A stretch of 64,000 bases of DNA from Mycolicibacterium sp. P9-22 (GCF_008329585.1 NZ_NPKP01000005.1:186001-250000); one strand, 5' to 3'. Shown: positions 53,065 to 62,668, counted from the stretch's first letter. Numbers and translations are program-made. The notes: a model not told the origin generated them from the sequence alone.

Positions 53065-53084
53065 GGGTCGCGTGTCAGCGACCC
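53065..53084 (+). promoter_or_regulatory. Hairpin in the leader of the 53106 gene
   Basis: GGGTCGC (53065-53071) and GCGACCC (53078-53084) are perfect complements around a 6-nt loop. The stem is about 22 nt upstream of the GTG at 53106. It may be an RNA leader structure or part of a control site; no T-run follows. Confidence 0.4.
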
Positions 53085-53105
53085 GCGCGAGGCGGGGGTC
53101 TTGAA

Positions 53106-53354
53106 GTGAATTCGACAATGCGGCAGCAGATCCAGTCGGCGTGCGACGACGTGTATCGCAACCCGGATGACGAGGGCGCCGTCGATCGATTGCGCGACCT
53201 GCTCGGCGCCGAGGCGGGAGTGTCACAAACGATCTGGCGCCGGCTGGTCAAGCTCGCCTGCGACAAGCTCTATGACTCCCCCGACGACCAGGACTCCCGC
53301 GATCTCCTGCTGGTCTTACTGACCGCCCGTGGATCGGCCACACTGTACGAGTGA
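53106..53354 (+). CDS. Small hypothetical protein (82 aa)
   Basis: Starts at GTG 53106 (alternative ATG 53118). The protein is helical and acidic: QIQSACDDVYRNPDDEGAVD then RLRDLLGAEAGVS and RRLVKLACDKLYDSPDDQD. Two similar helical halves (CDDVYRNPDD and CDKLYDSPDD) look like an internal duplication. No family recognised. Its stop overlaps the MarR gene by 4 nt (GTGA), so it is coupled to that regulator and may act with it. Confidence 0.65.
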   Translation: MNSTMRQQIQSACDDVYRNPDDEGAVDRLRDLLGAEAGVSQTIWRRLVKLACDKLYDSPDDQDSRDLLLVLLTARGSATLYE

Positions 53355-53857
53355 CGGCGAAAAAGCGGGACACATCAGCCAAGCACAACTGGCTGACCCC
53401 GAAACAGCAGCGCGCGTGGATCGCCTACATGCGGGTGCAGTTGCGGATGAACTACGAGATGAACCGCCAGCTGCAGGCCGATTCGAATCTGTCGCTGTCC
53501 GACTACGACGTGCTGGTGGCGCTCAGCGGTAACCGCGACCAGGCGATGCGGGTCAGCGACCTGGCGGCCCAGATCGGCTGGGAGCGCAGTCGGCTGTCAC
53601 ATCAGTTGCGCCGCATGGAGGAACGTGGCCTCACCGAGCGCCGGCCCGGCGCCGAGGATGGCCGCACCAGCAAGGTGGAGCTGACCGAGCGAGGCCGCGC
53701 TGCCATCGTCGAGGCCGCGCCTGCGCATGTCGACTTGGTGCGCAGCTTGTTCTTCGATCCGCTGCCGGACAACCTGCTCGCCCCGTTCACCGCTGCGCTC
53801 GAGCATATTCACGTCAACCTCAACCTGAACAGCTCGCTACCGCCCGCCCCCGGCTAA
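53351..53857 (+). CDS. MarR-family regulator
   Basis: A 168-residue MarR protein from GTG 53351. The winged helix is clear: LSDYDVLVALSGNRDQAMRVSDLAAQIGWERSRLSHQLRRMEERGLTERR near 48-98, with a wing GAEDGRTSKVELTERG near 100-116. Two long helices (N- and C-terminal) form the dimer part. It is followed by SnoaL and SDR genes, each preceded by a palindrome that shares TGA-N4-TCA (53860-53879 and 54250-54267), which are good candidates for its binding sites. Confidence 0.87.
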   Translation: MTAKKRDTSAKHNWLTPKQQRAWIAYMRVQLRMNYEMNRQLQADSNLSLSDYDVLVALSGNRDQAMRVSDLAAQIGWERSRLSHQLRRMEERGLTERRPGAEDGRTSKVELTERGRAAIVEAAPAHVDLVRSLFFDPLPDNLLAPFTAALEHIHVNLNLNSSLPPAPG

Positions 53858-53859
53858 CC

Positions 53860-53879
53860 TTGAGTGAAACATCACTCAA
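53860..53879. promoter_or_regulatory. MarR-type operator before the SnoaL-like gene
   Basis: TTGAGTGA-AACA-TCACTCAA is an exact 8-bp inverted repeat with a 4-nt centre. It lies 3 nt after the MarR stop and 13 nt before the ATG at 53893, overlapping where the promoter must be, as expected for a repressor. Confidence 0.75.
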
Positions 53880-53892
53880 TGGAGGTCCGCGC

Positions 53893-54252
53893 ATGACCGA
53901 CGTAATCACCCGCCTGATGGAAGCCAATCTGCTGGGCGTCTTCGACGAGCGCGACCCGCAACGTCGCGCCGCGGCGATTGCCACCACCTACTCCCCCGAT
54001 GTGCAGTGGTTCGACGACGAAGGCATCGCCACCGGCCACGCAGAGCTCGACGCCAAAGCCGCCGAACTGCAGGGAAAACTCACCGGCCTGCACTTCACGG
54101 CGGCCGGACCCGTCCGCGAGACCCGCGGACTGGGCTTTCTCGCCTGGGAGGTACGCACCCCCGACGACACCGCTGTGGCCTCGGGCTTCGACGTCGCCGA
54201 GATCGCCGAGGACCGGATCGTCAAACTCTGGACCATCCTGACCAAGGAATAG
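53893..54252 (+). CDS. SnoaL-like nuclear transport factor 2-fold protein
   Basis: ATG 53893 is used because GGAGG lies about 8 nt upstream. The 119-residue product is a small cone-shaped SnoaL/NTF2 fold: MEANLLGVFDERDPQRRAAAIATTYSPDVQWFDDEG near 9-44, then strands ending AEDRIVKLWTILTK. Such proteins are small isomerases, hydrolases or ligand-binding chaperones, with no fixed catalytic motif. Its stop lies inside the second operator. It is under apparent MarR control. Confidence 0.78.
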   Translation: MTDVITRLMEANLLGVFDERDPQRRAAAIATTYSPDVQWFDDEGIATGHAELDAKAAELQGKLTGLHFTAAGPVRETRGLGFLAWEVRTPDDTAVASGFDVAEIAEDRIVKLWTILTKE

Positions 54253-54267
54253 GTGACATATCACCTA
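54250..54267. promoter_or_regulatory. MarR-type operator before the SDR gene
   Basis: TAGGTGA-CATA-TCACCTA is an exact 7-bp inverted repeat with a 4-nt centre, sharing TGA-N4-TCA with the site at 53860. It overlaps the SnoaL stop (54250-54252) and lies 50 nt before the SDR start, so the SDR seems to have its own regulated promoter. Confidence 0.75.
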
Positions 54268-54316
54268 GGTTGCACGTTGGGCACCGTACGAACCTGACTG
54301 GAAACGGAGCTCGATC

Positions 54317-55063
54317 ATGGGACTACTCGACGGCAAGACCGCACTGGTAACCGGAGGAACATCCGGCATCGGCCTGGCCACCGCCCGACGCTTCGCCGCT
54401 GAAGGCGCCTACGTCTTCGTCACCGGCCGCGACCAGGCCCGCCTCGACGAGGCCGTCGCGACGATCGGTGCCAATGCCCGTGGCGTGCGGGGCGATATCA
54501 GCAACCCCGACGATCTGGACACCCTTGCCACCGAAATCGGCGCGCACGGGAAGGGTCTGGACATCATCTTCGCCAACGCCGGCGGTGGCGACTTCGCCGC
54601 ACTGGCCGATGTCACCGTCCAGCATTACCGGGACAACTTCGACCGCAACGTCGCCGGCACCGTTTTCACCGTGCAGAAATCGCTGCCCCTGCTCAACGAG
54701 GGTGCCTCCATCGTGCTGGCCGGCTCGTCGGCCGCCTCCGTGGGTGTGCCCGCGTTCGGGCTGTACGCCGCATCCAAGGCCGCCATCCGTTCGCTCGGGC
54801 GCACCTGGGCCGCCGAACTCGTGGACCGCAAGATCCGGGTGAACACCATCATTCCCGGCCCCGTCGAAACCCCCGGACTGGCGGGTCTGGCTCCCGCCGG
54901 TGAAGAACAGGCCCTGCTCGACGGCATGGCCGCCGAGGTGCCGTTGAAACGCCTCGGTCATGTCGACGAGATCGCCTCGGCCGTATTGTTTCTCGCATCG
55001 GACCAGAGCAGCTACATGACCGGCGCCGAGCTGGCCGTCGACGGTGGGCAGAACCAGCTCTGA
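54317..55063 (+). CDS. Short-chain dehydrogenase/reductase
   Basis: A 248-residue classical SDR. Nucleotide-binding TGGTSGIG near 12-19, NAG (FANAGGG) near 87-92, active-site Ser near 139 and YxxxK in YAASKA near 152-157, then IIPGPVETPG. The GRDQAR stretch at the end of strand 2 suggests NADP preference. It lies after a palindrome of the same type as the one before SnoaL, so both seem to belong to the MarR regulon. Substrate unknown; often such enzymes act on quinones or xenobiotics in MarR loci. Its stop is only 6 nt from the convergent reductase stop. Confidence 0.9.
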   Translation: MGLLDGKTALVTGGTSGIGLATARRFAAEGAYVFVTGRDQARLDEAVATIGANARGVRGDISNPDDLDTLATEIGAHGKGLDIIFANAGGGDFAALADVTVQHYRDNFDRNVAGTVFTVQKSLPLLNEGASIVLAGSSAASVGVPAFGLYAASKAAIRSLGRTWAAELVDRKIRVNTIIPGPVETPGLAGLAPAGEEQALLDGMAAEVPLKRLGHVDEIASAVLFLASDQSSYMTGAELAVDGGQNQL

Positions 55064-55069
55064 CCGCTC

Positions 55070-56188
55070 TCAGAGGTCGAGTACCAGCCGTCCGCCCGCG
55101 GACCGCGACACGCACAGCAGCATCTGGCCGAGCTCGCGCTGCTCGTCGGTCAGCAGGTGGTCGCGATGCTCGACATCGCCGGCCACCACCTGCTGGGCGC
55201 AGCTGCCGCAGAACCCCTGCTGGCACGAGTAACTCACGTCCGGTTTGGCCGCCAGCAGCGCCGCCAGCGCACTCTGGTCGGCGCGGACCCGAATCACCTC
55301 GGCACTGCGCGACAGCTCGAGGTCGAATGGCTCTCCGTTGACCACCGGCACCGGCGAGAACCGCTCGATGTGCAACTCGGCGCGATCCGGGACGGCGGCG
55401 CGCACCACGTCCATCATCGGCGACGGCCCACACGCGTAGACCGCGGTCCGTGGGTCCACGTCGTCGAGAAGATCTGCGGGCGTGGGTAATCCGGACACGT
55501 CGTCGGTGAGCACCCGCACCCGGTCACCGTAGGCCTCGAGCTCATCGAGGAACGGCAGGCTCTCGCGGTGCCGGCCGGTGTAGCGCAGCGACCAGTCCAT
55601 GCCGAGGCGGTTGGCCAGGCGCACCATCGGAAGGATCGGGGTGATCCCGATACCGCCGGCGATGAAACGCAGCCGCTGCGAACGTGATCCGGACCCCGGA
55701 AGCGGCATCATGAACGCGTTTCGCGGCCCACTTACCGCGATGACCTGCCCCACGCTCAGTCCGTGCACCTCGATGGAGGCGCCGTCCTCGCCGGGGATCT
55801 GGCGCACCGCGATGCGGTAGTGGTCCGGCCGCTCGGGGTCGCCGCACAGTGAGTACTGCCGGGTCCGCCCGGACGGTAGGTGCACATCGACGTGGGCGCC
55901 GGCGTGCCACTGCGGCAGATTCTTGCCGTCGGCCGCGGCGAGCGTCAGCGCGACGACATCGTCATCGCGGGCGACGAGCTTGCGTTCCTCGACGACCATG
56001 GCGCGGCGGTTGGTCCGGCGCGGCAGCTCGGGGAGCTCCTTGTCGCCGCCGAGGCGGGTGACCACCGACAGGAAATGCGGGACCACCGTGCCGGCGATCC
56101 GGATCAGCAGGTCCGAGGATTTCCCGTACAACCCCGGTGGTGGCTCACCGACGTACGGCTTGAACAGACGTGTCAGCCGATCACCCAT
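55070..56188 (-). CDS. Flavin reductase with C-terminal plant-type [2Fe-2S] ferredoxin domain
   Basis: ATG 56188 is chosen, overlapping the upstream gene stop by 8 nt; a longer open frame upstream would be embedded in that gene. The 372-residue protein has an FNR-like FAD/NAD part (RQYSLCGDPE near 110, a IAGGIGITPILPM near 177, YACGPSPMM near 265) followed by a [2Fe-2S] domain with C322, C327, C330 and C359 (SCQQGFCGSCAQQ ... MLLCVSRS). This is the phthalate dioxygenase reductase or PDR/VanB-like order. The N-terminal 60 residues match proteins paired with membrane desaturases in mycobacteria. It could supply electrons to the diiron-like protein just upstream. Confidence 0.85.
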   Translation of the reverse strand: MGDRLTRLFKPYVGEPPPGLYGKSSDLLIRIAGTVVPHFLSVVTRLGGDKELPELPRRTNRRAMVVEERKLVARDDDVVALTLAAADGKNLPQWHAGAHVDVHLPSGRTRQYSLCGDPERPDHYRIAVRQIPGEDGASIEVHGLSVGQVIAVSGPRNAFMMPLPGSGSRSQRLRFIAGGIGITPILPMVRLANRLGMDWSLRYTGRHRESLPFLDELEAYGDRVRVLTDDVSGLPTPADLLDDVDPRTAVYACGPSPMMDVVRAAVPDRAELHIERFSPVPVVNGEPFDLELSRSAEVIRVRADQSALAALLAAKPDVSYSCQQGFCGSCAQQVVAGDVEHRDHLLTDEQRELGQMLLCVSRSAGGRLVLDL

Positions 56189-57089
56189 GGGTGGCGCGAG
56201 CTGCCGGCGAGGTGGCGAGGTACGCAACGGCCTGAGCGGTGCTGCCCTCGTCGACCGGATCGTAATCACGGCGCAGCAGCGTCAGCCCGGACCGGCCCAG
56301 GTAGCGGAACGTCGGTAGGGCCCCCGTCTTGCCGGACTTGCGCAGCTGCCACAGCAGCCGGGGGTAGCGCATGTTCGGCAGCGCCGGATCCTGATGCACC
56401 AGATACTTGGTGCCGCGCAACATCATCGTGAAGAACACCGCGCTGACCATCACCCCGCCGAGGGCCTGCGCGACATAGTCCATGCCGAAATACTTGGCCA
56501 CGTTGAAGGAGACGTGACGGTGCTCGACCTCCTCGGCGCCGTGCCAGCGGTACAGGTCGGTCAGGGTCGGATCGGCCCCGAGCTCGTCCCAGTGGTTGTT
56601 CAGCGCCCAGTGCCCGAGCACGCCCGTGTAATGCTCGGCCGCACAGAGGGCGTGGCAGCCCGACTCCAGCGCCTTGCGTCGTTGGTCGGGCTCGGCCCGC
56701 TCCACCCGCAGCTCATACTGGCCGGCCACCCACTCCAGCTGCTTGGTGAAGGGCTCCGGGTCGATCCCGTGCCCCCGCAGATATTCCTGCAGCACATTGT
56801 CGTGGGTGCGGGCGTGTACAGCCTCCTGGCCGATGAATCCGACGATCTCCTCACGCAGGTGCTCGTCACGCACGTACACGAGCGAGTCGGAGAGCAATTT
56901 GCTGAACCAGCGCTCCGCGACCGGCAGGAACAGATTCAGCGCGGTGACCGAGTGCGAGGCGTACGGGTCACCGGGAATCCAGTGCAACGGGGCCGCTGAC
57001 CAGTCGAACTGGACATTGCGCGGGCGCAACGCGACTTCTTCGGGCGCGAATGTGTCGGCGGCAGCATTTATCGCCCGGTCGTCGGTCAT
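56181..57089 (-). CDS. Metal-dependent hydrolase family membrane protein (PF10118-like)
   Basis: ATG 57089 (GGGGGG upstream) gives 302 residues. The sequence is characteristic of the COG3687/PF10118 family: ERWFSKLLSDSLVYVRDE near 58-75, then FIGQEAVHARTHDN near 80-94, AAEHYTG near 151-157, and WHGAEEVEHRHVSFN near 182-196. The Glu and His residues are spaced like a ferritin/diiron site. It has a hydrophobic helix near 215-230. It is translated into the ferredoxin reductase by an 8-nt overlap, which supports a redox role: a diiron oxygenase-like enzyme with its own electron donor rather than a hydrolase. Confidence 0.82.
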   Translation of the reverse strand: MTDDRAINAAADTFAPEEVALRPRNVQFDWSAAPLHWIPGDPYASHSVTALNLFLPVAERWFSKLLSDSLVYVRDEHLREEIVGFIGQEAVHARTHDNVLQEYLRGHGIDPEPFTKQLEWVAGQYELRVERAEPDQRRKALESGCHALCAAEHYTGVLGHWALNNHWDELGADPTLTDLYRWHGAEEVEHRHVSFNVAKYFGMDYVAQALGGVMVSAVFFTMMLRGTKYLVHQDPALPNMRYPRLLWQLRKSGKTGALPTFRYLGRSGLTLLRRDYDPVDEGSTAQAVAYLATSPAARATHG

Positions 57090-57139
57090 CCGCCCATGAT
57101 GCCCCCCTTTGGGGTTGCCCAAACAACGGTTGAGCCGCG

Positions 57140-58666
57140 CTAGCGGGCCAGCCGGGCCATCCCGCGCAGCATCCATGGCGCGTGCCGCGCCAATACGGCC
57201 ACGGCCCGGTCCGTGCGGTGCATGGTCACCCCCGGCCCGGGTGTGGGTGTCGATGCCAGCTGCGCTTCGGCCGAATCCGGCCGAGCGCCGTGCCGACAGA
57301 CCGCGAGGAGCTGCCAACTACCGGGCACTCCGCGCAACTCGACGGTGCCGCGATCGGCGAAGCTCGTCCCGGAGCCCACGACCAGGTCACGGACGGTGCG
57401 CGAGACGATGATCTCGCCGGCGCCGGCCTGCGCCATGATCCGGGCGGCGATGTGCACGGCGATGCCGGCAATGTCGGTCTCCAGAAGTTCGCACTCGCCG
57501 GTGTGGATGCCGGCCCGGATCTCGATGCCCAGCAGTTCGGCATCCGTGTGCAGGGCCTCGGCGCAGTGGATGGCTTGCGTCGGGCCGTCGAAGGTGGCGA
57601 GGTGGCCGTCGCCGGTGCTCTTCACCACCGCGCCGCCGAAGCGCTGCACGAGTTCGGCGTTGATCTCACCGAAACGCACGATCACCGCTCGCCACCGCTC
57701 ATCTCCCACGGTGGCGGCGCGCTCGGTCGAGGACACGATGTCGGTGAACAGCACGGTGCGCAGAGCCCGGTGGACGGGTGAGGCCACCCCGTGGCCGCCG
57801 GTCAGGAATTCCTCGATCTCGGTCAGCATCGTGTCCGGTTCGGCCAGCCACGGCGCATGGTCCACACCGTCGACCTCGACGTACCTCGCACCGGGAATGT
57901 GGTCGGCCAGATACCGCCCGCATTGCACCGGTACACCGTCGTGACTCGCGTGCGTGACGAGGGTGGGCACCGCGAGCGCGGGCAGCACCGACCGGAGGTC
58001 TATCCGGAGGTTGGATTCCATGGTGGCGCGCGCCATTCCGGGACTGGACGCCATCCTTTCGAACATGGCCAGTTGCCGCTGCGAGCGCACCGACGGCGTC
58101 AGTGCCTTGGCGCTCGCGCCGCTGCCCCACTGTGAGCGGGCGGCGTTCGCGAAAGCCTGGAGCCGGCGGATCTGCTCGAGCGACGGCGCGTACTTCGTCC
58201 CCAGTTCGAGCGCCACTTGCGCCGTGAGTGCCTCCGGGTCGCCAAGCAGCTCGTCCCAACCGCCGCCGGACAGATACGCGAACGAGCCGAAGACGATCAA
58301 CGCCCGCGTGCGCTGGGGCCGTTTGGCCGCGAAATAGATCGCCTGCGCCCCGCCTTCGCTCATGCCGAAGATGGCGGCCCGCTCGAAGCCGGCGGCATCC
58401 ATGACGGCCTCGATCTCGGCGACCCGATCGTCGAGGGTGCGCACCTGCGGCACTGGATCCGACAGCCCGACACCGGCTTTGTCGAACAGAAGCACCCGGC
58501 AGAACGTGCCGAGCTGATCGAAGAAGGACTTGAACTCGGGCATGGTCCACAACAATTCGATGTGGCTGACCATCGCGCCGACGAAGACGAGGTCGACCGG
58601 GCCCGCGCCGAACATCTGATACGCCAGGCTCAGCTCGCCGCATGGTGCGTACGAGGTTTCGGGCAT
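57140..58666 (-). CDS. Alpha/beta-hydrolase fused to class III adenylate/guanylate cyclase
   Basis: The start is ATG 58666, giving 508 residues; the open frame runs far upstream into the MmpL gene and is not the start. Part one (1-275) is an alpha/beta hydrolase with nucleophile elbow GMSEGG (Ser103) and a DHAPW-like His near 268. Part two (about 295-465) is a class III cyclase: VLFTDIVSST near 300-310 with the metal Asp, a KSTGDGHLATF near 345, and a GIHTGE near 383. Mycobacteria have several such fusions (Rv1120c-type). The cyclase part looks complete for metal binding. A link between lipid or ester hydrolysis and cAMP signalling is a guess. Confidence 0.85.
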   Translation of the reverse strand: MPETSYAPCGELSLAYQMFGAGPVDLVFVGAMVSHIELLWTMPEFKSFFDQLGTFCRVLLFDKAGVGLSDPVPQVRTLDDRVAEIEAVMDAAGFERAAIFGMSEGGAQAIYFAAKRPQRTRALIVFGSFAYLSGGGWDELLGDPEALTAQVALELGTKYAPSLEQIRRLQAFANAARSQWGSGASAKALTPSVRSQRQLAMFERMASSPGMARATMESNLRIDLRSVLPALAVPTLVTHASHDGVPVQCGRYLADHIPGARYVEVDGVDHAPWLAEPDTMLTEIEEFLTGGHGVASPVHRALRTVLFTDIVSSTERAATVGDERWRAVIVRFGEINAELVQRFGGAVVKSTGDGHLATFDGPTQAIHCAEALHTDAELLGIEIRAGIHTGECELLETDIAGIAVHIAARIMAQAGAGEIIVSRTVRDLVVGSGTSFADRGTVELRGVPGSWQLLAVCRHGARPDSAEAQLASTPTPGPGVTMHRTDRAVAVLARHAPWMLRGMARLAR

Positions 58667-58743
58667 AAATCCCGAGCGTAATTGACGCGGCGGGCGCAAT
58701 GCCCCATTCTGCAATTGCCGGAATCGGCAGCTCAGACCGTGGT

Positions 58744-61590
58744 TCAGCGCGCCCCGGCCGCGATGCCCCGCGCCGCGAGGCGGCGCCGGGATGCCTCGGT
58801 ACGGATCACCTGCGGCCACCAGAACCATTTGCCCAGCAGCGCGGCGATCGCCGGGGTCATGAACGAGCGCACCACCAGGGTGTCGAACAGCAACCCGAGG
58901 GCGATCGTGGTGCCCACCTGGGCCATCACCGTCAGATCGCTGAACGCGAAGGATGCCATGGTGAACGCGAACACCAGTCCCGCCGAGGTGACCACCGAAC
59001 CGGTACCCGCCATGGCCCGGATGATGCCGGTCTTCAGCCCGCCGTGCAGTTCCTCCTTGAACCGCGACACCAGCAGCAGATTGTAGTCCGAGCCCACCGC
59101 CAGCAGCAGGATCACCGACATGGGCAACACCATCCAGTGCAGTTCCAGGCCGAGCACGTGCTGCCACAACAACACCGACATGCCGAACGAGGCGCCCAGC
59201 GACAGCAGCACGGTGCCGACGATCACCGCCGCCGCCACCAGCGCCCGGGTGATCAGCAGCATGATTACGAAAATCAGTGCGGCGGCAGCAATCCCGGCGA
59301 TCAGCAGATCCCACTGCGCGCCGTCGTGCATATCCTTGTAGGTGGCCGCGGTGCCGGCGAGGAAGATCTTGGAACCCTCTAGCGGAGTGCCCTTGATGGC
59401 TTCCTTGGCGGCCAGCTTGATCGGGTCGACGTGCGCGATGCCCTCGGGGGTGGCCGGGTCGCCCTCGTGACTGATGATGAACCGCACCGACTTTCCGTCG
59501 GGTGAGATGAAGTTCTCCATCCCGCGCTTGAAGTCCTCGTTCTCGAAGGCCTCCGGCGGCAGGTAGAACGTGTCGTCATTGCGGGCGGCGTCGAACGCCT
59601 CCCCCATCGCCGTGCCATTGTCCTGCATGGCCGAACCCTGATCCTGCATGCCCTTCTGGGTCTGATACATGGTCAGCATGGAGTTCCGCATGTTCTCCAT
59701 GACGCGGATGTTCTCCGGCATCAACGCGACCATCTGCGGCAGCAGGGTGTCCAGGCGCTGCAGATCCGGCACCACATCCTGGATATCGGCGGTCAGGATG
59801 TCGATACCGTCGAGGGTGTCGAACACCGAGCGCATGGTCCAGCACACCGGGATGTCGTAGCAGTGTGGTTCCCAGTAGAAGTAGTTGCGGATGGGCCGCA
59901 GGAAGTCATCGAAATTGGCGATGTGGTCCCGCATTTCGGCGACGTCGAGCGTCATGTCGGCGGTTTTCTGAACCATCGAGTGGGTGGTCGCGGCCATCTG
60001 CTCGGTGACCGAGGACAGCTGCTGCATGGTCTCGATATTGGATTGCATATCGTCGGCCTGTTTGAGCATGTCGGCGAACTGATCCTGACGATACTTCTCG
60101 TTCATCGTCTGGGTGGCGCCCTGCTGGCTGAGCATGAACGGGATCGTGGTGTGCTCAATGGGTTTGCCGTTGGGCCGGGTGATGGTCTGCACCTGCGCAA
60201 CACCGGGGACGGCGAGAATGCCCTTGGCGATCTTGTTGATCACCAGGAAGTCGGCCGGGTTGCGCAGATCGCGGTCGCTTTCCACCATCAGCAGTTCGGG
60301 GTTCATCCGGGCCGCGCTGAAATGCCGTTCGGCGGCGTCGTATCCGACATTGGCGGACAGATCGGCGGGTAGGTAGCGTCGCGCGTCGTAGTTGGTTTTG
60401 TAGCCCGGCAGGGTCACCAACCCGATGATCGCCAGCGCCAGGCTGGCCACCAGGACGGGGCCGGGCCAGCGCACCACGGTCACCCCGATGCGGCGCCAAC
60501 CCGCCGACCGGATGGCCCTTTTGGGTTCGAACCGGCCGAAGCGGCTGCCGATCGTGATGACCGCCGGGCCCAGCGTCAGCGCCGCGATCACCGCGACCAG
60601 GGTGCCGATCGCGCAGGGCACCCCCATGGTCTGGAAGTACGGCAGCCGGGTGAACGACAGGCACAGCATGGCCCCGGCGATGGTCAGCCCGGACCCCAGC
60701 ACCACATGCGCGGTGCCGCCGAACATGCTGTAGTACGCGGTTTCCCGGTCTTCCCCGGCGCCTCGGGCCTCCTGGTAGCGGCCGACGGCGAAGATCGCGT
60801 AGTCGGTGCCCGCCGCGATGATCATCAGAGTCAACAGATTCACCGCGAAGGTGGACAGCCCGATGACCCCGGTACTGGCCAGGAAGGCGACCACGCCGCG
60901 GGCGGCTCCCAGTTCGACGAACACCATCAGCAGGATCAGGATCGTGGTGCCGATGGAGCGGTACACGATGAGCAGCATCAGCAGGATCACGCCGAGGGTG
61001 ATCATGGTGACCTTGGCGATGCTCTTGTCGCCGGCGTGGTGCTGATCCGAGATCAGCGGCGCGCCACCGGTGACGAACACGTGCAGACCGGGCGGCGGCG
61101 GGGTCTGCGCGACGATATCGCGCACCGCCTCCACCGACTCGTTGGCCAACGTCTCGCCCTGGTTGCCGTGCAGGTAGAGCTGGACGTAGGCGGACTTGCC
61201 GTCGGCGCTCTGCGCTCCGGCCGCGGTCAGGGTGTCGCCCCAGAAATCGGCCACATGCTGGATGTGAGCCGGATCGGCCTCGAACTTGTCGATGAGGCCG
61301 TCGTAGTAGTGATGGGCTGCGTCGCCGAGAGGCTGATCGCCCTCCAGCACCACCATGGCATTGCTGTCGGAGTCGAACTCGTCGAAGTTCGCGCCGATGC
61401 GTCTCATCGAGATCATCGCCGGCGCGTCTTGCGCGCTCAGCCCGACGGTGTTCGCCTCGCCGACCTTTTCCAGCGAGGGCACCAGCACGTTGGTCGCCAC
61501 CGTCAGCGCCAGCCAGCCCAGCACGATGGGTACCGAAAGCACTCGGATGAGATGCGCGATCTTGGACCGATCGGCTTTGGTGGTGTGCAT
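58744..61590 (-). CDS. MmpL-family RND transporter
   Basis: A 948-residue MmpL protein. The layout is 1 + 5 + 1 + 5 helices with two large extracytoplasmic loops (about 50-185 and 410-735). The proton-relay Asp-Tyr pairs are visible: [16 protein letters not shown] near 275 and [16 protein letters not shown] near 845. The second loop carries a coiled [16 protein letters not shown] segment and several Met-rich helices, as in MmpL4/MmpL5. No mmpS gene is adjacent. Length is normal. MmpL proteins export lipids and siderophores to the cell envelope; no specific substrate can be given. It begins a minus-strand run with the three genes at 55.1-58.7 kb. Confidence 0.9.
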   Translation of the reverse strand: MHTTKADRSKIAHLIRVLSVPIVLGWLALTVATNVLVPSLEKVGEANTVGLSAQDAPAMISMRRIGANFDEFDSDSNAMVVLEGDQPLGDAAHHYYDGLIDKFEADPAHIQHVADFWGDTLTAAGAQSADGKSAYVQLYLHGNQGETLANESVEAVRDIVAQTPPPPGLHVFVTGGAPLISDQHHAGDKSIAKVTMITLGVILLMLLIVYRSIGTTILILLMVFVELGAARGVVAFLASTGVIGLSTFAVNLLTLMIIAAGTDYAIFAVGRYQEARGAGEDRETAYYSMFGGTAHVVLGSGLTIAGAMLCLSFTRLPYFQTMGVPCAIGTLVAVIAALTLGPAVITIGSRFGRFEPKRAIRSAGWRRIGVTVVRWPGPVLVASLALAIIGLVTLPGYKTNYDARRYLPADLSANVGYDAAERHFSAARMNPELLMVESDRDLRNPADFLVINKIAKGILAVPGVAQVQTITRPNGKPIEHTTIPFMLSQQGATQTMNEKYRQDQFADMLKQADDMQSNIETMQQLSSVTEQMAATTHSMVQKTADMTLDVAEMRDHIANFDDFLRPIRNYFYWEPHCYDIPVCWTMRSVFDTLDGIDILTADIQDVVPDLQRLDTLLPQMVALMPENIRVMENMRNSMLTMYQTQKGMQDQGSAMQDNGTAMGEAFDAARNDDTFYLPPEAFENEDFKRGMENFISPDGKSVRFIISHEGDPATPEGIAHVDPIKLAAKEAIKGTPLEGSKIFLAGTAATYKDMHDGAQWDLLIAGIAAAALIFVIMLLITRALVAAAVIVGTVLLSLGASFGMSVLLWQHVLGLELHWMVLPMSVILLLAVGSDYNLLLVSRFKEELHGGLKTGIIRAMAGTGSVVTSAGLVFAFTMASFAFSDLTVMAQVGTTIALGLLFDTLVVRSFMTPAIAALLGKWFWWPQVIRTEASRRRLAARGIAAGAR

Positions 61591-61720
61591 TTGTGGCCCG
61601 TCAGGATTACAGAATCGGTATCGGGCGTAATTTACGTAGCTAATTTAACAATTGCCAACCGATGGACCGGATTGACAGCAACCTCACAGACTTGTCGGCC
61701 CACGATCCTATGGTGGAGCC

Positions 61721-62668
61721 ATGACCGCGGACGAGCAGCGAGCCGGCGTCGAGCTGACCAACCTGGACCAGCCGCTCGGCCCGGATGCCGGGGCCACCAA
61801 GCGCGACCTCGTCGACTACCTGGACGCGGTCGCCGACCGGATCCTGCCCGGACTGGCGGGCCGGCCGCTGACGGTGCTGCGGGTGCTGCGGGGGCGGGCG
61901 CCGTTCATGCAGAAGAACGTGCCCAAGTACACCCCGGACTGGGTGCAGACGGTGCCGATCTGGGCCGAGGCGTCGCACCGCGAGATCCACTACGCGCTGT
62001 GCAATGACCGTCGCACCCTGCTGTGGCTGGCCAATCAGCGTGCCGTCGAATACCACCCGGCGCTCGGCCTAGCCGACAACATCTACCAGCCGACCCATCT
62101 CATCCTGGACCTCGACCCGCCCGGCGCCGAGGACTTCGCCGCGGTGGTGGCGGTGGCCGAGTTGGTACGCCAGGCGCTGGCCGACTGCGGGCTGGCGGGC
62201 GCGGTCAAGACCAGCGGTTCGCGCGGGCTGCACATCTTCGTGCCCGTCGACTCCCCCGGCGATGACGTGGCCGCGGCGACGCGGGCGCTCGCGGTGCGGG
62301 CCGAGGCGCTCGATCCGGCCATCGCGACAACGGCTTTCATCGTCGAGGACCGCGCCGGCAAGGTGTTCGTGGACGCCACCCGCTCCGGCGGGGCGACGGT
62401 GGCGGCGGCGTACAGCCCGCGGTTGCGGCCCGGCACCCCGGTGTCGTTCCCGCTGTCGTGGTCGGAGCTTCCCGATGTGCGGCCGTCGGATTTCACCGTG
62501 CACACCGCGCTGGAGCGCCTCGGTGACCGCGATCCGTGGGCCGAGCAGATGCCGGCGCCGCAGCGGCTGCCCGACGATCTCGTCGAGCAGGGCCACACCA
62601 TTCCGGTCGCCCGCGTCGCCGCCATGCACGAGGGCAAACGACGGGCCAAGGCGCGCCGCGAGAGCTGA
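61721..62668 (+). CDS. LigD-type DNA polymerase (primase fold), stand-alone
   Basis: A 315-residue polymerase domain of the archaeo-eukaryotic primase family, without ligase or nuclease parts. Catalytic Asp residues D130 and D132 occur in LDLDPP, with a SGSRGLHIFVP nucleotide-binding stretch at 165-175, and a FVDATRSG third-acid segment near 217. This matches the stand-alone PolD proteins of mycobacteria (relatives of LigD polymerase), which take part in repair and gap filling and can incorporate ribonucleotides. It stands alone next to small membrane proteins; the MmpL gene is divergent. Start ATG 61721. Confidence 0.88.
   Translation: MTADEQRAGVELTNLDQPLGPDAGATKRDLVDYLDAVADRILPGLAGRPLTVLRVLRGRAPFMQKNVPKYTPDWVQTVPIWAEASHREIHYALCNDRRTLLWLANQRAVEYHPALGLADNIYQPTHLILDLDPPGAEDFAAVVAVAELVRQALADCGLAGAVKTSGSRGLHIFVPVDSPGDDVAAATRALAVRAEALDPAIATTAFIVEDRAGKVFVDATRSGGATVAAAYSPRLRPGTPVSFPLSWSELPDVRPSDFTVHTALERLGDRDPWAEQMPAPQRLPDDLVEQGHTIPVARVAAMHEGKRRAKARRES

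Noticed and set aside
56189..56269. 27-residue N-terminal extension of the ferredoxin reductase
   Set aside because: It lies inside the C-terminus of the upstream gene; the 8-nt ATGGGTGA overlap at 56188 is a normal coupled start.
58667..59314. Very long upstream extension of the hydrolase-cyclase
   Set aside because: The extension overlaps the MmpL gene in another frame and has a composition typical of a shadow frame.
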